In this document: piece by piece, positions 46,913 through 56,081 of the stretch | Layout of the letters: every line of letters starts with the position of its first letter | Numbering within the stretch: the stretch's first letter is position 1 | Assembly: GCF_009769755.1 (NCBI RefSeq) | Contig: NZ_SDWJ01000002.1 | Span: 434,001-498,000 of the forward strand | Length of the DNA stretch: 64,000 nucleotides | Direction: 5' to 3' | Origin: Sphingorhabdus profundilacus | Lineage (GTDB): Bacteria > Pseudomonadota > Alphaproteobacteria > Sphingomonadales > Sphingomonadaceae | Made by a program: the position numbers and the translations under genes | Notes under the pieces: generated by a model | What the model was told of the DNA's origin: nothing | Database searches by the model: none | The model's input: the letters and a program-made list of their open reading frames with translations, nothing else

Positions 46913-48169
46913 ATGCTTACCGACGCGGCCCTTAAGAATCTGAAACCAAAAGACAAAGTCTACAAGGTGACCGACCGCGACGGGATGTATGTTAGGGTTG
47001 GGACAAACGGTACAATCTCATTCCGCTACGACTACCGGATACACGGTAGGCGCGAGACAGTGACCTTCGGCAAATACTGCGCTTCCGGACTCTCGCTGGC
47101 CCGCGCTCGTGAAAAGTGCATCGATGCCAAGCGCATGATCCAGGAAGGCCTGTCGCCTGCGATCGAGAAGCAGCGCGACAAGCGCCGGATCAAGGAAGCA
47201 AAGAGCTTCGGCGAGTTTGGCGAGAAGTGGCTGACGGCGGGGCCGATGGCAGACAGTACGCGCGCCATGCGCCGCTCGATCTTCGAGCGCGAATTGGTGC
47301 CGTATTGGCGTAACCGGCTGCTGACCGAGATCACACCGGGCGATCTGCGCGCGCATTGTCTTGCGATCGTCGATCGCGGCGCGCCTGCGACCGCGATCCA
47401 TGTCCGGGACATCGTGAAACAGATTTTTGGGTTCGCAATCTTGTACGGCGAAAAGGTCACCAACCCGGCTGACGAGGTTGGCCCATCATCAATCGCAACT
47501 TTTGTCCCCAAGGACCGCTCTTTGTCACCGAGCGAGATCAGAGTGTTGTTTCGGTGCATCGAGAAGGTTGCGACGCTGCCGACCATCCGTCTCGGCATGA
47601 AATTTTTTCTGCTTTCGATGGTGCGCAAAAGCGAATTGCAGGATGCGGTCTGGGATGAGGTCGATTTCGAGAACGCGGTATGGTCGATCCCCAAGGAACG
47701 CATGAAGCGTTCAAAGGCGCACAATGTCTATCTGTCACAGCAGATGCTCGACATCCTCATTGCGCTCAAGACCTGCGCTGGAAATTCGAGATACCTACTT
47801 CCTTCGCGCTACGATGCCGACGCGCCGATGTCGCGCGCGACTTTCAACCGAGTTACCTATTCAGTTGTCGAGCAAGCGCGCAAGGACGGTCTTCCTCTCG
47901 AACCGTTCACTGTTCACGATCTCCGTCGCACCGGGTCGACGCTCCTCAACGAACTTGGATTCAACAGTGACTGGATTGAAAAATGCTTGGCGCATGAAGA
48001 TGGCCGGTCATCACGCGGCGTCTATAACAAGGCCGAATACGAGCTGCAGCGCCGCCACATGATGCAAGAATGGTCCAATACAGTGGATGCCTGGATCGCT
48101 GGACAGAAATATGCGCCGGTCATTCTGCCACCTTCGGCCCCTATGTTGGCAATGGATCCGAGCCTCTGA
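46913..48169 (+). CDS. Tyrosine-type site-specific integrase (DUF4102 type)
   Basis: This 418-residue integrase has the N-terminal DUF4102 arm-binding domain (MLTDAALKNLKPKDKVYKVTDRDGM and on, about 1-85). A core-binding helix domain and the catalytic domain follow. Catalytic residues are visible: Arg in MVRKSEL, HDLRRTGSTLL, His in LAHEDGRSS and Tyr in VYNKAEYE. It is probably functional. AAAGGAG ahead of ATG 46913 is strong. Its place next to guaA indicates the integrase of a guaA-inserted island. It overlaps the convergent AlpA-like gene by 29 bp. Confidence 0.92.
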   Translation: MLTDAALKNLKPKDKVYKVTDRDGMYVRVGTNGTISFRYDYRIHGRRETVTFGKYCASGLSLARAREKCIDAKRMIQEGLSPAIEKQRDKRRIKEAKSFGEFGEKWLTAGPMADSTRAMRRSIFERELVPYWRNRLLTEITPGDLRAHCLAIVDRGAPATAIHVRDIVKQIFGFAILYGEKVTNPADEVGPSSIATFVPKDRSLSPSEIRVLFRCIEKVATLPTIRLGMKFFLLSMVRKSELQDAVWDEVDFENAVWSIPKERMKRSKAHNVYLSQQMLDILIALKTCAGNSRYLLPSRYDADAPMSRATFNRVTYSVVEQARKDGLPLEPFTVHDLRRTGSTLLNELGFNSDWIEKCLAHEDGRSSRGVYNKAEYELQRRHMMQEWSNTVDAWIAGQKYAPVILPPSAPMLAMDPSL

Positions 48170-48410
48170 CGGGGCGAGAACGACGATGACGCACATCGAC
48201 CTGCTGTCCGCGCTCGATCGGACAAGTCCGTCGCGACGCCAGCCATTCTTCGACTTCGGCAAGATCCCAAACGACGCACCGGGGTGACAAAGCAAAGCGA
48301 CATGGAAATTCACCACGCTGTTCCATGCCGAAGATCGTGCTGTCTGCGAGCGGCACCATTTCTTTGAGCTGTCGCCGTCTAATTGTCCGCGTAAAGGAAG
48401 GCTGTGTCAT
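48141..48410 (-). CDS. AlpA-family DNA-binding regulator
   Basis: This is an 89-residue protein if started at ATG 48410; ATG 48425 and 48515 are in frame. The motif RRRQLKEMVPLADSTIFGME followed by FPCRFALSPRCVVWDLAEVEEWL is the MerR/AlpA-like helix-turn-helix found beside integrases. AlpA proteins activate excision of prophages and islands. It is convergent with, and slightly overlaps, the integrase. Confidence 0.75.
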   Translation of the reverse strand: MTQPSFTRTIRRRQLKEMVPLADSTIFGMEQRGEFPCRFALSPRCVVWDLAEVEEWLASRRTCPIERGQQVDVRHRRSRPVRGSDPLPT

Positions 48411-48733
48411 GAACGTGTCCGGCATTTCTCCAGTAATGACTCGCAGAGTGCGCATGACTCTAACGGTTTTAAACACGTTTTTTGCTGGAACGGGCGTTAG
48501 CGTAACATTGGGCATGATCTGCAGCGATGGAGTGCATAACGTGTGGTATTTTCGCTGGAGGCCTATCTAGGGATACCTCTAGTGTAGAATCACCGATTTA
48601 TATCAGTATATTAGCTACGCTACAGTTTTCCTTCTCTGGCGGCAGTTTCTGCTTCGGTGATTATCCGAGATAAGGATCGTCAACATATTTTATGTCAAGC
48701 AATTGGAATCGACCTCTAACCTTATTTTACAAT

Positions 48734-49312
48734 TCACTCGTTTACTAAAAGTCCCTTGGCTAGCTTTCGATATGCAGCTCGCGCTAGACGACTTGCGTCT
48801 TGTGGATTGTGGGCTGCCATGATCTGCAGGACCCCTTGAGAGAATGCTCCAAAAAGTAAGTGTGCCATCATTGGTACGAGCGATCGATCGATAAGGCCTT
48901 CGTCGGCGACATGATGAAGCGCATGTTCGCCTAACTCAACCCTGAGTCGCTCTTGGATCATATTCCACTCGTTTATTCCAAGAACTGAAGGACCGTCGAT
49001 CAAGAGCAAACGGCGAACACGCGGATCTTCGTACGCATCAAACAATCTATCACCACCGGTGACAATTTCATCGACAGTATGTTCGTCCGTTTCCGTCGTC
49101 GTGTCTTCAACATGCTCAATAATTTTGTCTAGAGTTGCAACGCAAGCGGCACGGAACAGTTCACGTTTGTCCTTGAAAGAATGATAGACCGCTCCTTTAG
49201 TACAACCAGCTTCCGATGCGACATCGTCGACCGAGGCGCCCGAATAGCCGCGTTCTGCGAACAACTTTTGAGCGGCGTAAACGATTTTTATTGAATTACT
49301 GGTTGACTCCAT
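48734..49312 (-). CDS. TetR-family transcriptional regulator
   Basis: This 192-residue regulator has the N-terminal TetR helix-turn-helix (KLFAERGYSGASVDDVASEAGCTKGAVYHSFKDKRELF, about 14-51). The C-terminal domain is a helical ligand pocket. Its start codon lies inside the palindrome CATACTTTCAGTATG. It is divergent from the membrane protein at 49341 and probably represses both genes. Confidence 0.9.
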   Translation of the reverse strand: MESTSNSIKIVYAAQKLFAERGYSGASVDDVASEAGCTKGAVYHSFKDKRELFRAACVATLDKIIEHVEDTTTETDEHTVDEIVTGGDRLFDAYEDPRVRRLLLIDGPSVLGINEWNMIQERLRVELGEHALHHVADEGLIDRSLVPMMAHLLFGAFSQGVLQIMAAHNPQDASRLARAAYRKLAKGLLVNE

Positions 49313-49343
49313 ACTTTCAGTATGGATACATACCGAGAGTATG
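49310..49343. promoter_or_regulatory. Twin TetR-type operators overlapping both start codons
   Basis: CATACTTTCAGTATG (49310-49324) and CATACCGAGAGTATG (49329-49343) are inverted repeats with CATAC/GTATG ends, 19 bp centre to centre. The first contains the tetR ATG (minus strand). The second contains the ATG of the divergent membrane gene. With only 28 bp between the start codons, transcripts would be nearly leaderless unless starts differ. Confidence 0.75.
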
Positions 49344-49964
49344 GCAAGGCACTATTCAATTAAATTGCGCGCTGCAATTCTCACTGCATTGACTCTTGCG
49401 CTGGCAGCAGCGTGTTTCGGATTTTGGCTTGGTGGATGGTCCGAAAACGGCGCAGTTCTGGCATCGCGCTACACTGCGCGCGTATCCTTTTATTGGTTCA
49501 TCGCTGCTTGGTCAGCGTCCTCAATTGCTTCAATTTGGCCGGGAGGCTGGCGATTACAGTTGCTAAAACGCAGGCGCGCGATTGGCTTAGGTTTTGCCAC
49601 AGCGTTTGGCGTTCACTTCGCGACCTTTTTCACAGCTATCTATGTATTTGATCACAGCAGTGAAATTACCAAGATCATTGGCGGCGGCATAGGTTATCTT
49701 TTTGCGGCGGCTATGGCAGCAACTTCCAACGACTGGTCTATAAAAACGTTAGGGCCGCGCCGCTGGAAACTCTTACATGCATTGGGTGGCTGGATTTTAT
49801 TCGCGATTTTCAGTTTATCCTACTTCAATTCGTTGGAGCCGAAACCGTTTAGCGCCATTCCCGCCTTGCTGGTGGTAGTGGTGGTTATTTATCTGAGATT
49901 GGTAGTAACGACAAAACGCTTTCGACAACATCGATCGCGGCATGTAACATTATTGACCCAATAA
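49341..49964 (+). CDS. Six-helix membrane protein, ferric-reductase-like (MsrQ-like) domain
   Basis: This 207-residue protein has about six hydrophobic helices. The motif RRRAIGLGFATAFGVHFATFF, followed by LGPRRWKLLHALGGW, resembles the heme-ligand pattern of MsrQ and ferric reductase transmembrane domains. Histidines occur in the third and fifth helices. Assignment is by pattern only. ATG 49341 lies inside the second TetR operator and has a poor ribosome-binding site. Confidence 0.65.
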   Translation: MARHYSIKLRAAILTALTLALAAACFGFWLGGWSENGAVLASRYTARVSFYWFIAAWSASSIASIWPGGWRLQLLKRRRAIGLGFATAFGVHFATFFTAIYVFDHSSEITKIIGGGIGYLFAAAMAATSNDWSIKTLGPRRWKLLHALGGWILFAIFSLSYFNSLEPKPFSAIPALLVVVVVIYLRLVVTTKRFRQHRSRHVTLLTQ

Positions 49965-50160
49965 ACCGATTAAAACAGGCTGTGTTTTTACAATGTGAAA
50001 GATATCCAGCGACCATTACAAACCCGACAATTTGCTCGTTGGTGTCGGATAACAATCGATGTGGTAGCGCGTTGATCGCTTCGATCTATTGCGTCCTGTC
50101 GGCGGCAAGTCACTTTAAATGCATTTGAAACCTGCCCTAACCGACCGTGGAGGAAGAATT

Positions 50161-50541
50161 ATGACCTTGAGAACTTTATTTGCAGGCGCGCTATTATTTC
50201 TCGCATCTGGTAGTCCTGCTTTGCATGCCGAAGCGGAGATAGATAACTCGCCCGACGAAGCAGAACTTCTAAAATTGGTAGATCAGTGGTGGCCTAGTTT
50301 TTCGCGTCGGCTCCAATTACAGGATAGGCTGACTGAAACGCCGAGCCGGCTTGCTGGCTTGCCGCAAGCAATTTGCCGGAAGGTAATCCCACGCACTTTC
50401 GAATGTGTCTCGCTTATTGAATACGAGTATTCAAACGGCAAGCATGCAAATGCGCTTCTGAGGCATAGCGTTTCGAGAGATGCGGAAGGGACACTGCTCG
50501 ATGCAATAGTAGTCGTAGAGACACCTGCACCCAAGCAATAG
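50161..50541 (+). CDS. Small secreted protein of unknown function
   Basis: This 126-residue protein has a signal peptide (MTLRTLFAGALLFLASGSPALHA). ATG 50161 is preceded by the strong site GGAGGAAG; an in-frame ATG at 50119 lacks one. Two cysteines (QAICRKVIPRTFECVS) could form a disulfide in the periplasm. No family is recognised. It lies alone between the TetR pair and the serS-like gene. Confidence 0.6.
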   Translation: MTLRTLFAGALLFLASGSPALHAEAEIDNSPDEAELLKLVDQWWPSFSRRLQLQDRLTETPSRLAGLPQAICRKVIPRTFECVSLIEYEYSNGKHANALLRHSVSRDAEGTLLDAIVVVETPAPKQ

Positions 50542-51070
50542 GCTTCAGAACGCTGCAACTGCCATTCAACAGTTCGGTTCGGGCAAGCGCCAGTGAGGGG
50601 AAAAAGGCCCGTCGGTCAGGCGCTTGTCGCGGAACTTGCCATGCGGGCGTTCTGGGCAGTGCCCTGCCTTTCCATGCGTTACCTTTTCGTACAGCGTTGA
50701 TTAGTCCTTGTATGTAACCGTTCATCGGCGCGCCTGAAACCAGCGCCCACCTGCTCTCGCTCCGGCTTCTTACGCGCAAGCCTTATCCAAATTAGATCCG
50801 CAGCAGATTCTTTTTGTTTGGCTTGGCCCCTCCGTGCGCCAGAAAATACTCCCGACGGCACTAACAAATTGTCCTCAGTGCATTATTGCGACACAGATCC
50901 AAGGCAAGGCTTCACAGAAGCCCGCCTAAAACTTACGCCGTAAAAATTTGCGATAAATTTCAAAATTAATCGCTGCGGATTAACACCAATGTCGGCGCGC
51001 CTATTTCGCGTAACGTGACACTTAGACGCAAACATTTAGCCACGGCCCAGTGCTTTTTTGGGGAGGATAG
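50542..51070. other. 529-bp non-coding stretch in the island
   Basis: No coding frame with a ribosome-binding site or recognisable domain is seen. A weak stem of GCGAT (50950-50954) and ATCGC (50969-50973), followed on the minus strand by AAATTTTT, may end the serS-like transcript. Composition is more GC-rich in 50580-50870 than in its flanks, which could be decayed gene remains. Confidence 0.4.
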
Positions 51071-52333
51071 CTAACGTGCACGAATAGTTTCTTTACCAAA
51101 ATACGGTTGAAGCTTTTTGGGGATTCGAACTGATCTATCAAGCTGCTGGTTATTTTCTAACAGCGCAATCATAGCACGTCCAATAGCTAGGCCAGTGCCA
51201 TTGAGTGTATAAACGAAAGCATTTTTGTTTGTATCCTTCATTTTGTATTTAATATTTAGGCGACGGGCCTGATAATCAGTGCAATTACTCGTACTAGTTA
51301 CTTCGCCAAACTCTCCGCCATCCCCTCGTTTAGGCATCCATGCTTCAAGGTCGTATTTTCGGTAAGCGGGCGCCCCAAGGTCACCGGAAGCAATATCTAT
51401 GATTCGGAAAGGAAGCTCTAGATCCTCAAATATCTTTTTCTCGATCGCAAGAAGTTCGTTATGAAGCCTCTCGCCATCTTCTGGTTTGCATATTGCTACC
51501 ATCTCGACTTTCTGGAACTGATGAACTCGGTACAGCCCTCTTGTTGCTCTACCGGCGGCTCGTTCTGTACGAAAGCAGTGGCTCAATCCGGCAACCCTAA
51601 CCGGGAGATCTTCTTCATTGATAGTAGTGTCGGCATACATCCCGCACAGAACGATTTCCGACGTCGCGATAAGGTTCAGTCCGTCGTGGCCGAGAGTAAA
51701 AGTGTTCGACTCGTCCCCTCTTGGAAAATATCCTGTGCCTTCCATAGTTTTATCGTTTGCCACATCGGGTGTTATAAGAAGCTCGTAACCGGCTTCCATT
51801 ACTCTATCCAAAGCAAAGCGCATCAGCGCAATTTCTAAAAGAGCAAGATCACCTTTGATAAAGTAAAAGCCAGGCTTGGCTACCTTTGTACCGGAATCCA
51901 TGTCGAGCATCCCTAATTCCTCGCCGAGATCCTTATGGTCTAAAATTGCATAATCAAAGTTCGGCTTTGGATATTTTGACCTATATATTTCTTGGCTATT
52001 GGCTTCCTCACCGATTGGCGAGTCTGGATGTGTTAAGTTGGGAATTTGCTTTAAAAGAATGTCCGATTTTTCAGCAACCTCCACCAGGTCAGCTTTAATA
52101 AGGCGCGCTTCTCGTTTTAATTCTTTCGCACGCTCGTGGTCTACTTCCGCCTCAACGCTTCGCTGTTTAGCCAACCTATTCATCTCTTGCTGAATTTGCT
52201 GCAACCTGCGCTCGAGGTTCAATCTGGCTTTTTCAGTTCGAACAAAGCTATCAACGTCTACTAAAGCCCTGCGCTTGGCGCAGTTATCTCTGACCATTTC
52301 TAAATTTTGAATTATAAATTTTCTATCCAGCAT
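51071..52333 (-). CDS. serS: Divergent seryl-tRNA synthetase
   Basis: This 420-residue class II synthetase has the N-terminal coiled-coil arm (about 25-105, EKARLNLERRLQQIQQEMNR and on). Motif 2 (HCFRTERAAGRATRGLYRVHQF, near 260-280) and motif 3 (LNGTGLAIGRAMIALLENNQ, near 375-395) are clear. The motif 2 loop reads ERAAGRATRG, one residue shorter than my recollection of EAGSAGRDTRG. Codon use is much more A+T-rich than core genes. Location in an island suggests an extra copy. In albomycin producers a second SerRS gives self-resistance; such a role is inference only. Confidence 0.88.
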   Translation of the reverse strand: MLDRKFIIQNLEMVRDNCAKRRALVDVDSFVRTEKARLNLERRLQQIQQEMNRLAKQRSVEAEVDHERAKELKREARLIKADLVEVAEKSDILLKQIPNLTHPDSPIGEEANSQEIYRSKYPKPNFDYAILDHKDLGEELGMLDMDSGTKVAKPGFYFIKGDLALLEIALMRFALDRVMEAGYELLITPDVANDKTMEGTGYFPRGDESNTFTLGHDGLNLIATSEIVLCGMYADTTINEEDLPVRVAGLSHCFRTERAAGRATRGLYRVHQFQKVEMVAICKPEDGERLHNELLAIEKKIFEDLELPFRIIDIASGDLGAPAYRKYDLEAWMPKRGDGGEFGEVTSTSNCTDYQARRLNIKYKMKDTNKNAFVYTLNGTGLAIGRAMIALLENNQQLDRSVRIPKKLQPYFGKETIRAR

Positions 52334-52641
52334 ATTTTGCCTTCTTGTGTAAAATTGTTGCTACACACCCCCTGAACCCATGATCAAAAAACGATAATAT
52401 GTCCATTCTGCGTAAATGAGTGAATATCAATCGAGTAAAGCCAACGATAAACAATTTCTGTCTCGACAACGGTGTTCACCAATGTCGATGATATCTTTGG
52501 TCGTTCGTGTTCGTTCTCTATTCACGATGTACTGCTGCCGACTCACGATGGCTCACTGTATCAAAATTGATACCATAATTTAGATGCGAAACACCCAGAA
52601 TGGTCAGCCAAAGATCGAAATTTAGATCCAATCATAATTAT
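52334..52641. other. 308-bp intergenic region
   Basis: This A+T-rich gap lies upstream of the serS-like gene and downstream of the acyltransferase gene, both on the minus strand. I see no gene and no recognisable leader. A short repeat, CACGATG, occurs at about 52522 and 52543. Confidence 0.4.
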
Positions 52642-53805
52642 TCAAAGATCTTCGCGTGCTCGCACGTATGTGAACTTGGACTTGTATGCGATTATGGGTC
52701 GTTCGAAATATTTAAATGATAAGTGAGCGAAAAGAACGCATAAAACCAGCACCAATCCCGTTGCAGTAGCATTCACCACGCCATGCTTTGAACTGAGTTC
52801 CAGGAAAGGCATCGCTTTATCGAAGATCAAAACAAATAGAAGCGAATGCACAAGATATAACCCAAAAGATATGCGCCCGAGGTGGCGCATCCATTCGGGT
52901 ATAATGGTGCCGGGGATTCCAAGACTGCTGATGAAGAGCATCACGGTGCCGCACAGTACGAGAAACCAACCAATGAAGGCGCCGGAGAAACTGGGCTGCG
53001 GGTCCCAACTACGAACTTCAAAAACTGAAACCGCAAGCAACCAACTTGCAAAACCCGAAAATACAAAGCAGATTCGGACAACCATAGAAAATTTTGGCAA
53101 CCGTCCTCGCAAGAGAGCAGCCAGAATTACGCCCGCGGCAAAGAATTGGAATTGGAAAAAGCTATTGGTCCATTCTCCCTGGTCACCGGGAGGCCGGTCC
53201 CAAGCGTATATTCCGATGGTTAGATAAGACCCAACCAGCATTATGGCGGCCATTACCATCAGCATTCGACGTCCACCCATCGCTATTACGACTGGCGCGA
53301 TCAGATAGAATTGTTCTTCAACAGAAATACTCCAGAGAGGGTCAATGGGCGCGGCAATCCACCCATTTATCGTTACATACCAGTTCCCGGCGAACAGGCT
53401 GAAAGCGATCCAAGCCAAAACATCTTGCGTTCCAACACCCGGCACGAAGACATCAAGTATGACAAGAAAAAGCAATGTTGCGAAATAAAGCGGCCAGATA
53501 CGCAGGATACGTCGCACATAGAAAGCTCTAACGTCGACCGTCCCCCTGATATCGCGTTCACGCAAAAGGAGTTCCGTGATAAGGAAGGCACTCAAGAGGA
53601 AAAAGATAGGGAGCCCGAACGCCCCCATTGTTCCGAGGCGCCAAGCCCACATATCGTTCGTGGGATCTGCACCGGTATGCGCCATCCGATGCCAAAAAAA
53701 AGTTAGTAGAAACGCAAAAAACCGCAGAGCATCAAGCTCAGGCCGATAATATCGACCATCGCGCTCACTTTCTGCCTGGTGGTCAATTTTATTGAGTAAA
53801 ATCAT
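52642..53805 (-). CDS. Acyltransferase-3 family membrane protein (OafA/YrhL-like)
   Basis: This 387-residue protein has about ten transmembrane helices. The N-terminus YYRPELDALRFFAFLLTFFWH matches the family's RPELDGLR start with the proposed catalytic His. RGTVDVRAFYVRRILRIWPLYF and SISVEEQFYLIAPV follow. Such enzymes acetylate or acylate surface polysaccharides or other extracytoplasmic substrates. No glycan genes adjoin it. It could modify a product of the island, but nothing shows that directly. Confidence 0.87.
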   Translation of the reverse strand: MILLNKIDHQAESERDGRYYRPELDALRFFAFLLTFFWHRMAHTGADPTNDMWAWRLGTMGAFGLPIFFLLSAFLITELLLRERDIRGTVDVRAFYVRRILRIWPLYFATLLFLVILDVFVPGVGTQDVLAWIAFSLFAGNWYVTINGWIAAPIDPLWSISVEEQFYLIAPVVIAMGGRRMLMVMAAIMLVGSYLTIGIYAWDRPPGDQGEWTNSFFQFQFFAAGVILAALLRGRLPKFSMVVRICFVFSGFASWLLAVSVFEVRSWDPQPSFSGAFIGWFLVLCGTVMLFISSLGIPGTIIPEWMRHLGRISFGLYLVHSLLFVLIFDKAMPFLELSSKHGVVNATATGLVLVLCVLFAHLSFKYFERPIIAYKSKFTYVRAREDL

Positions 53806-54047
53806 AGCAACACTCCCAATGGAATTGTTGCTAACATAATGAATTTGCTTTGATTAGAGCTGTATACGTATTCATTAATCGCGTTTTCGCCTCGTTCTAA
53901 TACTCATACCAGCTTGCCCCCGAGATCATAAGGAGCAGCTGGTGCGATGAATGGCAAAACTATCTCTAACAGTAGCTGTCATGTCGCGATCTGTTTTAGT
54001 GATAAATGTTTCAAAAGCAGAAGAAACTGCCATCAAAAAACCGCTGC

Positions 54048-54133
54048 CGAGTGGCGTAAGGTCACGATATACTTTCTGATGACCGATCGCTTTGCTAACG
54101 GTGATCGTGCAAACGATCCACATAGTCTTCGGT
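54048..54133 (+). pseudogene. Alpha-amylase family N-terminal remnant
   Basis: One frame encodes VTIYFLMTDRFANGDRANDP, the conserved first strand of GH13 alpha-amylases (usually IYQIFPDRFANGDPSND-like). Homology ends within about 30 codons, and a stop follows at about 54169. No catalytic Asp or Glu segments follow. It is a short decayed fragment, not a working gene. Confidence 0.6.
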
Positions 54134-54440
54134 CCATCAAACCAGGTAAACTGAGGGGGTTCATTAGTTGAGACATCCGCGGAACATATTAATCACACTG
54201 TGCCCGTTACAGACTTGGCCGTAGGCGCCGGTCGACATATGGAACTATCTCGTGTCCCATAGCTGTTTGGAAGAATAATGGATGGTGGCTGTAAGTCCGA
54301 TCGGATTGTAGCCGCAATCGGAATTTCCAGTGCATTTGTCACGCTGCCATTGACAAGTAAGGACATCATTAAAAAGCGACGGGCTGATGTTACTTTAAGA
54401 TGCGACGAAATATGCCAACTGCAAACTAGATTCTGTTAAG

Positions 54441-54596
54441 ATGCATTTTCATCCGAGTGTAAATGAACGAAAAGTCAGTATCGAGCATCTTTCGAAAATC
54501 CACGGTCTGTTCATTTGTGAAGCCTTGTATGAATTTCAGGTCGTGCAGACGCTACTAACAGAGACTTGTGATGGATTAAATCGACCGCCTCTGTAA
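54441..54596 (+). CDS. Possible small ORF, 51 residues, unknown
   Basis: ATG 54441 to TAA 54596 encodes a peptide starting MHFHPSVNERKVSIEHLSKI. There is no strong ribosome-binding site and no family is recognised. It may be a remnant in the decayed stretch, or chance. Confidence 0.15.
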   Translation: MHFHPSVNERKVSIEHLSKIHGLFICEALYEFQVVQTLLTETCDGLNRPPL

Positions 54597-54626
54597 AACG
54601 ACAATAAATTGACTTCATAGTTGATA

Positions 54627-56081
54627 TTACCGTTCGCGGCCGGCTTCATCGAGAGTCTGCGCAATTGGACTAAGAAGGTAATCGATAATCCTTCTTTCGC
54701 CTGTCTTGATTTCAGCCTGTGCAGCTAAACCGGGGCCTATAATGCGGTCGCGACCGCGGACTCGGATAGACCGCTTATTGAGGCGAATGCGGGTTGCATA
54801 AACCAATCCCGGAGGTTGAGGGCGGCCATTACTATCTCTTGCGGTTGCCTGCCCTTGCTGGCTCAAGTCGATTGCATCGCGGCTGATGCTTTCCACGATG
54901 CCGGGAATGATCCCATAGTCGGTGAAGTTAAATGCCTCCAACTTGATGCGCACGGGCTGACCCTCGCGCACAAACCCGATGTCCTTGTTCAGGATGTTTG
55001 CCTCTACTACCACCACTGCATCATCAGGGACGATAATCATAATGGCCTGCGCAGGCTGTACGACACCGCCAACTGTAGAAACTGCCAGTTGCTGCACCGT
55101 ACCGGACACTGGAGCACGCAATAACTGAAACTCCTTGCGCCGATCGGACTTTGTGACCTCCTCTTTGGAAAGACCCAATTTTTCTTGGGCTTCGGCAAGC
55201 TCGGTGACCGCTGCCCTTCCAAAGCTACCTTCCAACCTTACCAACTGAGCATCGATGTTCGCCATCGCTGCGCGCGCTTTAGACGCATTGGCCTCCTGAA
55301 CTGCAATATTCTGCAGATGTTCGATCTTCAATTGCTCATATTCAAGCAACCGAATTTTGGAGAAATAGCCTTTTTCTGCGAGCTCCTGCCGTACAATCAA
55401 TTGTTGATCAACCAGAGGGAGAGTTTGCCTCAGCTTGGCTACTTCTGCTTGCGCCCCGGTCAACTCAGCAGCCCTTTCAGCGCGCTGCTGAACAAGACTT
55501 GCGCGCTCTCCTTCATATTCAGCAATGGTCATTCGGACATAGTTGTTCTGGGTGCTTGCGATTTGCGACGGCGTTCCGGAAGGCGCATTGAAAATTCCAC
55601 CTCGTCCTTGAACGTGGCTTAAAAGAGCCGTATTACGCGCCGCAATAACTTCGGCGGAGCGCAAGCCTTGACTGGCTTGAGCTGCATCAGCTCCAGTCAA
55701 TGTAGGGTCAAGTTCCACTAATAATTGACCCGCCTCTACGTGCTGTCCATTGGCGACATGAATTTTGCGGACATAACCGATTTCGATCGGTTGAATAACC
55801 TTGACGTTGCCGGATGGGATTATTCTTCCACTCGCAGTAGCAACTACGTCAATAGTACCAACAAAAGACCAGACAAGGGCAATACTGAAGAGCACGCAAA
55901 CGGAGAGCAGGAGCCATCGCAATCCAGGGCTGGGTGGTTTTTCCATGATTTCCAGCGCAGCCGGCAAAAATTCATGGTCGCTTCGCGGTCTGATCTTGGC
56001 CTGCGCCTCGTTTTGCTGCTTCCAACTCTCTTTTAGAACAACCCAGTGTCTGGCGAGTGTTTGAAATTGCCGACCAATCAT
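54627..56081 (-). CDS. Type I secretion membrane-fusion protein (HlyD family)
   Basis: This 484-residue periplasmic adaptor has a cytoplasmic N-terminus of about 50 residues, one membrane helix (LRWLLLSVCVLFSIALVW), a lipoyl half-motif (VQPIEIGYVRKIHVANGQHV), a long coiled coil (about 130-320) and a second lipoyl/beta-barrel part. It bridges the inner-membrane ABC transporter and an outer-membrane TolC-type channel. Its ATG overlaps the hlyB-like stop by four bases, so the two are translated together. No TolC homologue is seen in the window. Confidence 0.93.
   Translation of the reverse strand: MIGRQFQTLARHWVVLKESWKQQNEAQAKIRPRSDHEFLPAALEIMEKPPSPGLRWLLLSVCVLFSIALVWSFVGTIDVVATASGRIIPSGNVKVIQPIEIGYVRKIHVANGQHVEAGQLLVELDPTLTGADAAQASQGLRSAEVIAARNTALLSHVQGRGGIFNAPSGTPSQIASTQNNYVRMTIAEYEGERASLVQQRAERAAELTGAQAEVAKLRQTLPLVDQQLIVRQELAEKGYFSKIRLLEYEQLKIEHLQNIAVQEANASKARAAMANIDAQLVRLEGSFGRAAVTELAEAQEKLGLSKEEVTKSDRRKEFQLLRAPVSGTVQQLAVSTVGGVVQPAQAIMIIVPDDAVVVVEANILNKDIGFVREGQPVRIKLEAFNFTDYGIIPGIVESISRDAIDLSQQGQATARDSNGRPQPPGLVYATRIRLNKRSIRVRGRDRIIGPGLAAQAEIKTGERRIIDYLLSPIAQTLDEAGRER

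Larger units (their letters stand above)
53806..54626. other. 821-bp region of gene remnants
   Basis: Between the acyltransferase and hlyD-like genes there is no intact gene. An alpha-amylase N-terminal remnant is visible near 54048-54133 and a doubtful 51-codon frame at 54441-54596. Stops interrupt all longer frames. The stretch looks like decayed DNA within the island. Confidence 0.5.

Noticed and set aside
52334-52641. T-box or other leader upstream of the serS-like gene
   Set aside because: No T-box core, specifier stem or terminator/antiterminator pair is recognisable, and T-boxes are not expected in this group.
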